This document shows positions 45,560 through 54,793 of a DNA stretch of 56,600 bases, piece by piece. Position numbers and translations under genes: made by a program. A model generated the notes under the pieces. It did no database searches, was not told the DNA's origin, and saw nothing but the letters and a program-made list of their open reading frames with translations. How positions within the stretch are numbered: position 1 is the stretch's first letter; the number at the start of each line of letters is the position of its first letter. Source of the stretch: Sedimenticola selenatireducens DSM 17993 (GTDB lineage: Bacteria; Pseudomonadota; Gammaproteobacteria; Chromatiales; Chromatiaceae); assembly GCF_000428045.1 (NCBI RefSeq), contig NZ_ATZE01000015.1, forward strand, positions 1 to 56,600, given 5' to 3'.

Positions 45560-46657
45560 ATGACTACCGCACAGCTGAATACACCAAACCAGACATTCGA
45601 CGATACCCGCCAGGCAGTATTCGAGAACCGATTTATGCAGGCCCTCAATGAAGGAGGTATGCTTCAACTGGTTTCTCTCGGCCACAGAACCGGCCTGTTC
45701 AATCACATGGCCGATGGTGAACCGGTGACCTGCAGCGAACTCGCCCGGCGCAGCCGACTGAATGAGCGCTACGTGCGTGAATGGCTTGGTGGCCTGACGG
45801 TATCAGGCATCTTGGACCATGAAGCCGAAGTCATGACCTACCGTTTACCGCCCGAGCACGCCTCTCTGCTCACCGATAGCGGCGACGCGAATCTGGCCGT
45901 GTTCGCTCAGTACATCCCGTTACTGGGCCAGGTTGAGGATGACGTACTCGACAGTTTTAAACATGGCAAGGGCGTGCACTATGACAAGTATCACCGATTT
46001 CACGAAGTCATGGCGGAAGACAGCGGTCAGACCGTGCTACCCGCGCTGTTCGACGCCATTCTGCCGCTGGCGCCGGAACTGACGGAACGCCTGGAATCCG
46101 GCATCCGCGTACTCGATCTGGGATGCGGCCGCGGCATGGCGCTGATGAAAATGGCCGAGCGCTTTCCTGCGAGCCACTTCGAAGGCTACGACCTGTCGGC
46201 AGATGCCATTGCCTGGGCACGCGAGCACGCCAGTAGACATGGGCTAAAAAATGTGGCCTTCGAGATTCAGGATCTGTCCGACTTCGACGTCACCGCTGAG
46301 AAGGAAAAATTCGACTGCGTTACAACCTTTGATGCCATTCACGATCAGGCCTATCCACTGAAACTGTTGCAAGGGATTCGGAACACTCTTAAATCGAACG
46401 GCGTCTACCTGGCACAGGACATCCACGCGTCAAGCCACCACCATCATGACCGCGATCATCCCTTGGGACCGCTGCTTTACACCATATCGATCATGCACTG
46501 CATGAGCGTGTCCCTGGCTCAGGGTGGCGAGGGACTGGGCACCATGTGGGGGCGGGAGCGTGCCCGTGACTATTTTACTCGTGCCGGCTTCAGTAGTGTC
46601 GAAGTGCACCAGCTGCCTCACGATATACAGAATGATTACTGGGTATTGCGGCCATAA
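45560..46657 (+). CDS. Class I SAM-dependent methyltransferase with N-terminal winged helix (copy 2)
   Basis: 365 aa from MTTAQLNTPNQTFDDTRQAV. The ATG at 45560 follows AGGAGAA and gives exactly the length of copy 1; an upstream ATG at 45533 lacks such support. It has the winged helix RYVREWLGGLTVSGIL, SAM motif RVLDLGCGRGMALMKMAE, and the His cluster HASSHHHHDRDHP shared with copy 1. In this copy a flavin monooxygenase-like gene follows after 18 bp, hinting at a pathway of oxidation plus methylation of a small molecule; the substrate is unknown. Confidence 0.9.
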   Translation: MTTAQLNTPNQTFDDTRQAVFENRFMQALNEGGMLQLVSLGHRTGLFNHMADGEPVTCSELARRSRLNERYVREWLGGLTVSGILDHEAEVMTYRLPPEHASLLTDSGDANLAVFAQYIPLLGQVEDDVLDSFKHGKGVHYDKYHRFHEVMAEDSGQTVLPALFDAILPLAPELTERLESGIRVLDLGCGRGMALMKMAERFPASHFEGYDLSADAIAWAREHASRHGLKNVAFEIQDLSDFDVTAEKEKFDCVTTFDAIHDQAYPLKLLQGIRNTLKSNGVYLAQDIHASSHHHHDRDHPLGPLLYTISIMHCMSVSLAQGGEGLGTMWGRERARDYFTRAGFSSVEVHQLPHDIQNDYWVLRP

Positions 46658-46675
46658 CATCTCTGGAGAATTACA

Positions 46676-47875
46676 ATGAAACACTCAAGCATTCCACAAG
46701 TTATTATCATCGGTGCTGGTCTGTCCGGCCTGACTGCCGCCCATGCGCTCAATGCCAAGGGCATCCGTGCAAGGATCATTGATGGCGGATCGCGGATCGC
46801 GGAACCGTGGAGAAACCGACATCCACAGTTAAAACTGAACATCTATCGATCGTTTGCCGATTTACCCGGCCTGCGGATGAGCAGTAAACACGGCGATTTC
46901 GTGCCCCGTGATGCGGTGGTGGAGCACCTGGAAACCTTTGCCCACCAGCTGGATCTGCCGATACAGTTCGAGACCGTGGTCCGCAAGATATCGTGCGAGG
47001 CTGACCGGTGGCGCATTGAAACCAGCCAAGGGCTATTTGAGGCCGATCATGTAGTCATCGCGACCGGTCGTGAGAAGTATCCGTACCTGCCGGACTGGCC
47101 GGGGCGCGATTCGTTCAACGGTGAAATTCTGCATGCAGCAGATCTCGGTGATATCAAGCGATATGCTGGCCGTAAGATCCTGGTTGTCGGTGCAGGCAAT
47201 TCCGGCACCGATGTGCTCAATCACCTGTCCAGAGTCAACACCAGCAAGGTTTGGGTTTCGCTGAGGCACGGCCCGACGATCATGCCGACCCGACTGTTCG
47301 GATTTCCAATGCACCGTCTGGCCAGGCTGTTCGCCATGCTGCCGCTACCGGTACTCGATAGGGCCCTGTCCCTCACCCAACGACTGGTCTACGGCAATCT
47401 AACCCGATATGGATTACGCAGTCACCCTGAGGGTGGTGGGACCCGCCTGGAACGCGACGGTATTTCTCCAGCACTGGATGACGGCTTTGTTGCCGCAGTC
47501 AAGCGCGGCCAGATACAGATGGTGGAGGAAACCGTAAAATTTGGGGCCGATTCGGTCGAATTGCGCGACGGTTCGAAGGTTAAACCCGAGATCGTCATCT
47601 GCGCCACCGGTTATCGATCCGGGCTCGAGCCCTGGTTCGCAGACTGCGGGGTGCTGGACCAGGGTGGACATCCATACTTCAGTGCGGGCGAAGCCGATCC
47701 CGATCATCCTGGACTCTGGTTCACCGGGTACAAGGCCTCACTTACTGGTTTTTTCGACGCCGCCATTGTGGCTTCCAATCGGATCACAGACGGTGTTCTG
47801 CAGCATCAGGCGGAAAGTGGTCGTTCAAGCATCGTCAGTACAGCGGCCGATTTCGAATCGCCTGTCATTGAGTAA
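46676..47875 (+). CDS. FAD-dependent monooxygenase-like oxidoreductase
   Basis: 399 aa. FAD motif VIIIGAGLSGLTAAHAL near the N-terminus and NAD(P) motif ILVVGAGNSGTDVLNHL near 170, with VVIATGREKYP and ICATGYRSGLEPW typical of flavin monooxygenases of the YUCCA/CzcO type. Soluble. It follows methyltransferase copy 2 after 18 bp, probably in one operon. No paralogue accompanies methyltransferase copy 1. Confidence 0.88.
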   Translation: MKHSSIPQVIIIGAGLSGLTAAHALNAKGIRARIIDGGSRIAEPWRNRHPQLKLNIYRSFADLPGLRMSSKHGDFVPRDAVVEHLETFAHQLDLPIQFETVVRKISCEADRWRIETSQGLFEADHVVIATGREKYPYLPDWPGRDSFNGEILHAADLGDIKRYAGRKILVVGAGNSGTDVLNHLSRVNTSKVWVSLRHGPTIMPTRLFGFPMHRLARLFAMLPLPVLDRALSLTQRLVYGNLTRYGLRSHPEGGGTRLERDGISPALDDGFVAAVKRGQIQMVEETVKFGADSVELRDGSKVKPEIVICATGYRSGLEPWFADCGVLDQGGHPYFSAGEADPDHPGLWFTGYKASLTGFFDAAIVASNRITDGVLQHQAESGRSSIVSTAADFESPVIE

Positions 47876-47954
47876 GCTGGTGATGGTGAGATCAAATATC
47901 ACACCGCAACATCGATCAAAAATACTTTCAGCCAGAGCTGGCGATAAAAAGGAT

Positions 47955-48233
47955 ATGACGAATAAAATGAATATAATCCCGGCCCAAAAAAGTGATTGCC
48001 GCGATATAGCCGAACTGGCAATGATGGCTGAAGCCGAACGGCAGGCCAGAGCAGCTGGATGTAACCAACTTTCGATCCAGGTTTTCGAACAGAATAGCGG
48101 CGTGCTGCGTTTATACCAGCGACTGGGATACATGACTTGCGGGAAGATGAAAGTCATTCAGCATCGATGCATGCGCCACACTGGACAGATACTGCGGCTG
48201 ACTAAAGATACTGCAGAAGGTCATTTTGAATAG
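47955..48233 (+). pseudogene. Internally deleted GNAT acetyltransferase
   Basis: 92 aa. The opening MTNKMNIIPAQKSDCRDIAE LAMMA (start of a GNAT) jumps directly to AEAERQARAAGCNQLSIQVF and NSGVLRLYQRLGYM, the end of the fold. The middle, with most of the acetyl-CoA-binding strands, is missing, so activity is unlikely. It shows the typical family tail up to MKVIQH. Confidence 0.65.
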
Positions 48234-48287
48234 GAAGCATCAATTTAAAAGTACATTCAATAAAACAAGAAACTATGGAGAATAACG

Positions 48288-48644
48288 ATGAAAGATCTGG
48301 CGCCTGAAATAATTCGTCAGCGAGTATTGATTGAAGGCTTGTATACAGCCGACATAAACCGCGAAAAGGTGGAGGAATACCTGTTGGGTCTCGCCGCCCA
48401 TCTGGATTTGCGGGTTTACGGAAAGCCGATCATTCATGCACCGGAAGGCATCGGCAAGGATGAAAACGAAGGCTTTGATGCCTTCATCCCGTTAATCGAT
48501 TCCGGTATCTCCTTGTATGTCTGGAGCGCGACCCGGTTTTTCGCGGTGGTGATTTTTACCTGCAAAGCTTTCAGCCAGGAAGACGCGATCGAGTTTACCC
48601 GCGACTTTTTCGCGGCGACGGAAACCGAATTCAAGGCGTTTTAA
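48288..48644 (+). CDS. SpeD-like (AdoMet decarboxylase-fold) protein lacking the pyruvoyl site
   Basis: 118 aa. The layout resembles small bacterial S-adenosylmethionine decarboxylases: QRVLIEGLYTADINREKVEE, a gap, then GISLYVWSATRFFAVVIFTC, which parallels the SpeD segment with HTWPE..YAAVDVFTC. The Glu-Ser cleavage site that makes the pyruvoyl cofactor is not present (DSGIS instead of SES-H). So the fold assignment is tentative and decarboxylase activity improbable. The ATG at 48288 follows GGAGAATAACG. It lies in the row leading to cupin and PhzF genes. Confidence 0.5.
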   Translation: MKDLAPEIIRQRVLIEGLYTADINREKVEEYLLGLAAHLDLRVYGKPIIHAPEGIGKDENEGFDAFIPLIDSGISLYVWSATRFFAVVIFTCKAFSQEDAIEFTRDFFAATETEFKAF

Positions 48645-48702
48645 TCGCACGCGCTGGTGTGATCTGGACAGTGTGACCCAAATAATAGAAGAGGAGATAA
48701 AG

Positions 48703-49074
48703 ATGGCGAAATCGACCATAACCTATTGGAATGCCCTGGATGATGCCAACCAGGGCAGCTGGGAAACCATTGACGGTAGTGACGGCCAGATCGAGCAACT
48801 TACCCTGGCTATTGATGAAGAATCTGGAGACTACACCCGCCTCACTCGCTTCAGGTCAGGAACCGATACCCGATCATTCGGCGCTAAAAGCCACGATTAC
48901 CCGGAAGAAATTCTGATCATCAAAGGTCGTCTGTATGACGAGGCCGTTGATCGATGGCTGGAACCTGGTGACTACGCCAGTCGCCCGCCGGGAGAAGTAC
49001 ATGGACCCTTCATCTCAGAAGGTGAATGTGTTGTGCTGGAAGTTTCTTATCCCAGCCAGTCTAACGGGAAGTAG
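48703..49074 (+). CDS. Cupin-domain protein
   Basis: 123 aa from MAKSTITYWNALDDANQGSW (ATG at 48703 behind GAGGAGATAAAG). Cupin motif 1 is SHDYPEEILIIKGRLYD and motif 2 DYASRPPGEVHGPFISEGE, with His and Glu positions for a metal. It resembles the ChrR-type cupin group. Function unknown. It lies 29 bp before phzF. Confidence 0.8.
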   Translation: MAKSTITYWNALDDANQGSWETIDGSDGQIEQLTLAIDEESGDYTRLTRFRSGTDTRSFGAKSHDYPEEILIIKGRLYDEAVDRWLEPGDYASRPPGEVHGPFISEGECVVLEVSYPSQSNGK

Positions 49075-49103
49075 AGACAGATTACGGAAAAAGGTTATTA
49101 CAG

Positions 49104-50006
49104 ATGACTGTATCGATCACTGAAAATTCAAAAGCGCTCGAATTCCACCTGATCGACGTATTCACTCCGGAGCCTTTATCCGGAAATGGTCTGAGTGTGT
49201 TTCTTCTTGAAGAGTATCCACCCGATCATGTCATGCAAAGCATTACCCGGGAAATGCGCCAGTTCGAGTCGATATTCATCAGGCAATCCGAGGATGCTTA
49301 CAGATTTCATGCGCGGATTTTCACCCTGGAAGAGGAACTGCCGTTCGCCGGGCATCCGGTCATAGGCGCAGCCGCATTGCTGCATTCAAAGCTTTTCTCG
49401 AACGAAGAGAACGCACGACTTGAATTCGTGATACAGCAGCGCGTTATCAAGGTCATCAGTAAGCGACAGGATCAATCATATATCGCAGAAATGGACCAGG
49501 GAACCTCCGCATTTGGCCCGGATATATCTGAGAAAGCGTCTGCTTCATTTTTGCATGCGCTGAATCTGGACCTGCCGGATAGAGTGCCAGATCTTCCACT
49601 GCAGGTCGTCTCAACGGGTTTGCCCTATCTTATCGTTCCAATCCGATCAAATCTTGAAACCACCCGAATCGTTGTAGCAGATTTTGAAGCCCGGCTCGCC
49701 GGGGTTGGTGCCAAATTTGTTTACGTATTCGATATAAATCGATTCGAGGGGCGTACCTGGGACAACGAGGGCCGAGTGGAAGACGTGGCGACCGGCAGTG
49801 CGGCCGGACCGATGGCAGCTTATTTGGTCAGGCACGGGTTAGCTTCAGCAGGCGTGGAACTGCGACTGTCGCAGGGTACATTCGTCCATCGGCCAAGTGA
49901 AATACACGCAATGGTTCACTCGCGCGCTGAACTGACAGTGACCATCGGAGGTGAAGTTCGCATCGTGGGAAACGGGATGTTAAATCTACCTGAGGGTTTT
50001 ATATAG
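49104..50006 (+). CDS. PhzF-family isomerase/epimerase-like protein
   Basis: 300 aa. Catalytic Glu in MRQFESIFIRQ, FAGHPVIGAAALL and EDVATGSAAGPMAAYLVRHG are the three PhzF signatures. The family includes the phenazine isomerase and many uncharacterised diaminopimelate-epimerase-fold proteins. No other phenazine genes are present, so a phenazine product is unlikely. It ends the module bounded by repeats B and C. Confidence 0.88.
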   Translation: MTVSITENSKALEFHLIDVFTPEPLSGNGLSVFLLEEYPPDHVMQSITREMRQFESIFIRQSEDAYRFHARIFTLEEELPFAGHPVIGAAALLHSKLFSNEENARLEFVIQQRVIKVISKRQDQSYIAEMDQGTSAFGPDISEKASASFLHALNLDLPDRVPDLPLQVVSTGLPYLIVPIRSNLETTRIVVADFEARLAGVGAKFVYVFDINRFEGRTWDNEGRVEDVATGSAAGPMAAYLVRHGLASAGVELRLSQGTFVHRPSEIHAMVHSRAELTVTIGGEVRIVGNGMLNLPEGFI

Positions 50007-50180
50007 GCCTTGAGAACAGAAATGTTTGGTAGCACCGCATCAACTGGATGCATGTTGGCAAAACGCCCGGGCGCTTGAGTAGGAACGCTATAAAAGCGAA
50101 CTGGATAAACTTGAATAAGTGCTCAAAAAATAGAAAACGCTAGAGTCTCGAAACGATATTTCGATCTTACGTCCTTGCTG

Positions 50181-50352
50181 TTGCCAGCCTGTGCCAATCA
50201 TTACCTGCCAGTGCCGGTCACTCCCACTCGATTATAAATAAGCCATTTTTATCTTTTATATTCAATAACTTATTTTCCTGCTAAACGGTAATGCCATGAA
50301 AAATACCATGCTCAGAAAATCCTTCAAAATGCTCGAAAAAATTGCCGATTGA
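50181..50352. repeat. Dispersed repeat, copy C
   Basis: From TTGCCAGCCTGTGCC to GCCGATTGA, with CACTCCCACTCGATTATAAA, ATATTCAATAACTTATTTTC and ACCATGCTCAGAAAATCC. Close to copy E. The remaining DNA of the 50007-50561 gap shows only short broken frames (for example ERYKSELDKLE at about 50090). Confidence 0.88.
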
Positions 50353-50561
50353 AGGCTACAACACAGCACCCTAGGCTACCTTATCCCATTCTAGTAGTTC
50401 GAAATATCATCGAAATCATATCTATCTCTGCAAGCATGAATAACTCTTAAGATCTCCGGGTTCCAGCCAGAGGTGCAAAGTCTTGAACCAGTTAAGCCTG
50501 CGTCAGGTCATGGAGTGCCCAGTTGTAGTTGAAACTGATTCCAGACCCTTCACGAACAGCA

Positions 50562-51452
50562 TCATTCTAGTCCGGACAACTTCTCTCCAAGAAAATTAAC
50601 GAGTGCAAGAACTTTGGGTGCGACGTGCTTGCGCGTCGGATACACCGCATAGATACCCAATTCAATTGAACGGTACTCGGGAAGTATTTCCACCAGTCTG
50701 CCAGCCGCCAGATCGTCCCCGACCAGAAAAGTTGGCTGTAGAATGATTCCCTGATGCGCAAGTGCAACCGCCCGGCACGTGTCACCGTTGTTTGTCGTCA
50801 TCCATGGATGAATCTTCACGCTGACCGGACCCTCAGGACCTTCTAACTCCCAGGTATCCCCGCCCAACCAATAGCTGTATCCGATTACTTTATGCGCACC
50901 TAGCGCACCCGGATCAGAGGGTTGACCATGTTTTTCCAGATACTGGGGTGTGGCGCAAAGAACAATTCGCGTACTGGCCAGTCGCTTGCTGATCAGGGAA
51001 GAGTCAGGCAGCGTGGCAATGCGGATAGCCAAATCATATCCCTCCTCAACCACGTCCACGACCCGATCGGAAAGTTCTACATCGAGCCGCACCTGAGGAT
51101 GCAGTTCGTGGAATGCATCCCAGAGGGGCGCAAGAGTCTGGACGCCAAAGGACACCGGTACATTCACTCGCAGGAGTCCGCGTGCTGCACTACTACGCGA
51201 GCTGACTTCAGATTCCGCCTCTTCAAGACCAGAAAGTAATTCACGGCAACGGGTATTGAACACGGCACCCTCTTCCGTGAGTGATAGCCGCCGCGTGGTT
51301 CGATGCAGCAGCCGCACACCGAGCCGCGCCTCCAGTTCCGCCACATGACGTGACACCGCTGGTTTTGACATATGCAGAACCTCAGCGGCCTTAACAAAAC
51401 TACCCGCATCCACCACGGCGCAAAAAGTCTGCATTTCCTGAAATCGATCCAT
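50562..51452 (-). CDS. LysR-family transcriptional regulator
   Basis: 296 aa. Helix-turn-helix AGSFVKAAEVLHMSKPAVSR then HVAELEARLGVRLLHRTTRR; effector domain from about 90. It belongs to the large group of LysR proteins that sit next to oxidoreductase and detoxification genes. It is divergent from the NADP-reductase-like gene with 143 bp between, so it probably controls the 51596-54638 operon in response to an electrophile or quinone; that ligand is inference. Confidence 0.9.
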   Translation of the reverse strand: MDRFQEMQTFCAVVDAGSFVKAAEVLHMSKPAVSRHVAELEARLGVRLLHRTTRRLSLTEEGAVFNTRCRELLSGLEEAESEVSSRSSAARGLLRVNVPVSFGVQTLAPLWDAFHELHPQVRLDVELSDRVVDVVEEGYDLAIRIATLPDSSLISKRLASTRIVLCATPQYLEKHGQPSDPGALGAHKVIGYSYWLGGDTWELEGPEGPVSVKIHPWMTTNNGDTCRAVALAHQGIILQPTFLVGDDLAAGRLVEILPEYRSIELGIYAVYPTRKHVAPKVLALVNFLGEKLSGLE

Positions 51453-51595
51453 TATTCGATATTTCGGTATAGTTTATTTAATAGTTGCTTATTTATCTCA
51501 TTATTTTGAATAAGTAAAGTGCTACTCGTACGCGGGATAGCCCGAATCTGCCGCAAGGCGACTTTTTTAACACTGTTGAAACCAGGAGATCCACT
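51453..51595. promoter_or_regulatory. Divergent LysR/operon promoter region
   Basis: AT-rich spacer with CTTATT (51488-51493) and AATAAG (51509-51514) as an inverted pair, a plausible LysR dyad. AGGAG just before 51596 is the ribosome site of the NADP-reductase-like gene. Confidence 0.4.
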
Positions 51596-52228
51596 ATGAA
51601 AATTACTGTCATCGGAGCCGGCAATATGGGCGCGGCTTTCGTTAAACAACTGTCCCTTGCCGGTCATCAGGTCACTGTCACCGCGCGTGAAATCGCCAAA
51701 GCGGAATCAATCGCAACAGCCCATCCGGGGGTAAACGCGGCCAGCCCGGCGCTCGCCGCTGATCAAGCTGAAGTCGTGATCGTCGCCACGCCGTACGAGG
51801 AAGCGGTCAATGCGCTGCAATCTGTAGGGGACCTTCAAGACAAGGTGGTCATCGACATCACGAATCCGCTCACGCCCAACTATATGGGCCTGACCATTGG
51901 CCATGAGACCTCTGCTGCAGAGGAAATTGCCAAAGTTTTACCCGGCGTCAATCTCGTCAAGGCCTTCAATACCGTCTTTGCCCAGGTCCTGGCCGAGGGC
52001 GGCGATTTCGGCGACGGTCGCAAGGTGACCGTATTTATCGCCGGAGACAGCGACGATGGCAAGGACAAGGCTCGTGCCGTGGCCGAAAGCATGGGGTTCG
52101 CAACGATCGACGCCGGTGGACTAAAAAATGCGCGTTATCTGGAGCCGCTGGCCGGCCTGAATATCTATCTGGGATACGGCGCCGGTCTTGGCACACACAT
52201 CGCGCCAACTTGGATGCAGGACGCCTGA
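51596..52228 (+). CDS. F420H2/NADP-oxidoreductase-like NAD(P)-binding protein
   Basis: 210 aa. N-terminal Rossmann motif ITVIGAGNMGAAFVKQL and DKVVIDITNPLTPNY, NLVKAFNTVFAQVL, typical of the NADPH-dependent F420 reductase-like family, which in non-F420 bacteria reduces other substrates. First gene of the operon with doxX-, GST- and dioxygenase-type genes. Confidence 0.85.
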   Translation: MKITVIGAGNMGAAFVKQLSLAGHQVTVTAREIAKAESIATAHPGVNAASPALAADQAEVVIVATPYEEAVNALQSVGDLQDKVVIDITNPLTPNYMGLTIGHETSAAEEIAKVLPGVNLVKAFNTVFAQVLAEGGDFGDGRKVTVFIAGDSDDGKDKARAVAESMGFATIDAGGLKNARYLEPLAGLNIYLGYGAGLGTHIAPTWMQDA

Positions 52229-52280
52229 TCCGATCGACAGGTCTGTTAAATAACCTTTCAACTTTACTGAGGAAATCATC

Positions 52281-52718
52281 ATGAAGATCTTATTGAAAAA
52301 AATTATGGCAACTGATGCCGGTTTGAGCCAACTGTCCCTGCGTATCCTGGTTGGCATCATCTTTGTCGCCCACGGCGCGCAAAAACTGTTCGGCTGGTTC
52401 GGTGGTTATGGCCTGGAAGGAACCGGTCAATGGATGGCCTCGATCGGCCTGAACCCCGGCTACCTGATGGCATTACTTGCCGGCAGCGCCGAATTTTTTG
52501 GCGGCCTTGCCCTGATCCTGGGCTTGCTTATTCGCCCGGCAGCCGCAGTGCTTGCCTTTGCCATGGTTGTTGCCATCGTTACTGTCCACATCGGTAACGG
52601 CCTGTTTATGAGCAATGACGGCTACGAGTTTGGTCTGGCATTACTGGCTGCATCGGTTGCCCTTGCCATCAGTGGTGCAGGCCGGGGTTCTCTCGATGCC
52701 TTGTTGTCCAGGAACTGA
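52281..52718 (+). CDS. DoxX-family membrane protein
   Basis: 145 aa, four hydrophobic helices (LSLRILVGIIFVAHGAQKLF, MALLAGSAEFFGGLALILGL, AAVLAFAMVVAIVTVHIGNG). The motif GIIFVAHGAQKLFGWFGG is the DoxX/YphA family signature. Members often accompany redox-stress genes; biochemical role uncertain. 52 bp after the reductase-like gene. Confidence 0.9.
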   Translation: MKILLKKIMATDAGLSQLSLRILVGIIFVAHGAQKLFGWFGGYGLEGTGQWMASIGLNPGYLMALLAGSAEFFGGLALILGLLIRPAAAVLAFAMVVAIVTVHIGNGLFMSNDGYEFGLALLAASVALAISGAGRGSLDALLSRN

Positions 52719-52802
52719 TCAAGGTCATGTGTACAGGCTCGACATAGCCGGGACGAAGCGTCCCGGCTTAAATTGAGCAGAAGCGTTTATAGGAGGTTTG
52801 AA

Positions 52803-53762
52803 ATGTTAATCAATGGGCAGTGGGCGAGAGATTTTCATCCCGTACAGGGTACCGACGACGAAGGCGGATTTGTTCGAGAGCAATCCCAATTTCGCAACTG
52901 GATCACCATTGATGGTGACCCGGGGCCTACCGGTGAGGGTGGATTCGTCGCCGAACCCGACCGCTACCACCTGTATGTTGCGCTGATTTGTCCCTGGGCT
53001 TCGCGCACATTAATGGCTCGCAAACTCAAGGGCCTGGAGGATGTTATTTCGGTTACTGTGCTGGACCCCCGCCTTACTGAGAAGGTCTGGCGTTTTGGTG
53101 GTGATGACGACACGCTGCCCGGCAGCAAGCCGGACCCGTTGCACGGCGCCGAGTTCCTGTACGAGCTCTACCTTCGCGCGAAATCAGATTACACCGGCCA
53201 GATCACGGTCCCTGTGCTTTGGGACAAGCATAAAGAGACCATCGTCAACAACGAATCTTCCGACATCATTCGTATGTTCAATGACGGGTTTGGCAACCTG
53301 GCCAGCGAAAGCATCGACCTCTACCCGATTGACCTACGCCCGGAAATTGACGACGTCAACGATCGTCTCTACGACAATTTCAACAACGGCGTCTACCGTG
53401 CCGGTTTTGCGACAACCCAAATAGCCTATGAACGAGCTGTTCAAGAGGTGTTTGATAGTCTGGATTGGATTGATCAACGACTTGATATTCAAAACTATCT
53501 GGTTGGCGACCGTCTCACCGAGGCCGATGTGCGTGCATTCGTGACCCTGATCCGCTTCGACCTCGCCTATCACGGGCTTTTCAAGACCAATCTACGTCAG
53601 CTGCGCGACTATCGGAACATCACTGCCTACATGAAGCACATCTATGAGCTACCTGGCATCGCAGAAACGGTATCGCCAGAGCATATTAAAATTGGATACT
53701 ACTCCATCCGCGCCTTGAATCCTTGGGGCATCGTCCCGGTTGGTCCCACGAAACTATGGTAA
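52803..53762 (+). CDS. Glutathionyl-hydroquinone reductase (Xi-class GST, YqjG-like)
   Basis: 319 aa from MLINGQWARDF (ATG at 52803 behind AGGAGG; the longer frame to 52773 is unsupported). Catalytic Cys in YVALICPWASRTLMARKLKG (CPWA motif), then a helical C-terminal domain ending RALNPWGIVPVGP, all typical of Xi-class enzymes. It removes glutathione from glutathionyl-hydroquinones using a second GSH. Supports a quinone-detoxification role for the operon. Confidence 0.93.
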   Translation: MLINGQWARDFHPVQGTDDEGGFVREQSQFRNWITIDGDPGPTGEGGFVAEPDRYHLYVALICPWASRTLMARKLKGLEDVISVTVLDPRLTEKVWRFGGDDDTLPGSKPDPLHGAEFLYELYLRAKSDYTGQITVPVLWDKHKETIVNNESSDIIRMFNDGFGNLASESIDLYPIDLRPEIDDVNDRLYDNFNNGVYRAGFATTQIAYERAVQEVFDSLDWIDQRLDIQNYLVGDRLTEADVRAFVTLIRFDLAYHGLFKTNLRQLRDYRNITAYMKHIYELPGIAETVSPEHIKIGYYSIRALNPWGIVPVGPTKLW

Positions 53763-53828
53763 TACTAACCACCCCGTTTGGAAGAAAACATTCACATGAA
53801 GAACGGGCTAACCTGACAGGAACTAAAA

Positions 53829-54638
53829 ATGATCGAAGAAAAACGCGGCTTATCCCATGACCGAATGCCGGTAATTTTTGCTGGTCACGGCTCACCCATG
53901 AATGCAGTTCAAGACAATCAATGGAGCCGTGGCTTTGCACAGCTACGCGACTACGTACCAAAGCCAGCGGCTATTTTAGCGATTTCGGCACACTGGTACG
54001 TAAGCGGCAGCTATCTGACGTCTAATCTTCGGCCACCGACCATTCATGATTTTGGCGGTTTTCCGCAGGCGCTTTATGAAATTAAATACCCCGCACCTGG
54101 TCATCCCGAGTTTGCCGAGTCGGTTCGTGAACTCTTGGGCAAAGAGCGCGTGCAGCTTAGTGAAGATTGGGGATTGGATCATGGTATATGGTCGGTGCTG
54201 TGCTGGATGTATCCGGAGGCGACTGTGCCTGTCGTGCAGCTTAGTATCGACCGCAATCTTGATGTAACGCAGCACTACAAAATTGGAAGATCACTAGCAG
54301 GGTTGCGTGATCAGAACATTCTCATTTTCACCAGCGGAAACATTGTGCACAACCTTCCAGATGCATTCAGACAGATGCGATTCGGTACAGCTGCCACGCC
54401 TGATTGGGCCGATCGTTTTGACGAGGCCGTGAAGCAAATACTGATAGCACATGATATCGAACCACTTTTGTCTATATACCCGGATACGGCTGACGCACAG
54501 CTTGCACATCCCACGCCGGATCACTGGTTACCGCTGATTTATGCTGCAGGTGCTGCAAATAAAAATGATCGCGTACGTTTTACATCCGAGGGATTCGATT
54601 TAGGCTCTCTTTCAATGAGAAATGTTATTTTCGGATGA
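53829..54638 (+). CDS. ygiD: YgiD/LigB-type extradiol dioxygenase (4,5-DOPA dioxygenase-like)
   Basis: 269 aa. Metal-site motifs: FAGHGSPMNAV, LAISAHWYVSG and LDHGIWSVLCWMYP supply the histidines of the class III ring-cleavage fold. It opens catechol rings of DOPA-like substrates. With the hydroquinone reductase upstream this completes a plausible hydroquinone/catechol detoxification pathway. Last gene before repeat copy D. Confidence 0.92.
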   Translation: MIEEKRGLSHDRMPVIFAGHGSPMNAVQDNQWSRGFAQLRDYVPKPAAILAISAHWYVSGSYLTSNLRPPTIHDFGGFPQALYEIKYPAPGHPEFAESVRELLGKERVQLSEDWGLDHGIWSVLCWMYPEATVPVVQLSIDRNLDVTQHYKIGRSLAGLRDQNILIFTSGNIVHNLPDAFRQMRFGTAATPDWADRFDEAVKQILIAHDIEPLLSIYPDTADAQLAHPTPDHWLPLIYAAGAANKNDRVRFTSEGFDLGSLSMRNVIFG

Positions 54639-54793
54639 TATCGACTGCATGCATGTCTGGCTGCCCTGCTCCGCCAAATGAGCAGCGAACGCCGAGTAAT
54701 AAGCTTCGACGATCCGAATAGAGGAAGGTCTGCTTGGGCAGGTGACACTGCTAACTACTGACATCCCAATCCCGGCGCGCCGTCCTGGCCGAA

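Noticed and set aside
49104..50006. Phenazine biosynthesis cluster
   Set aside because: Only a PhzF-family protein is present; no PhzA, B, C, D, E or G homologue is nearby.
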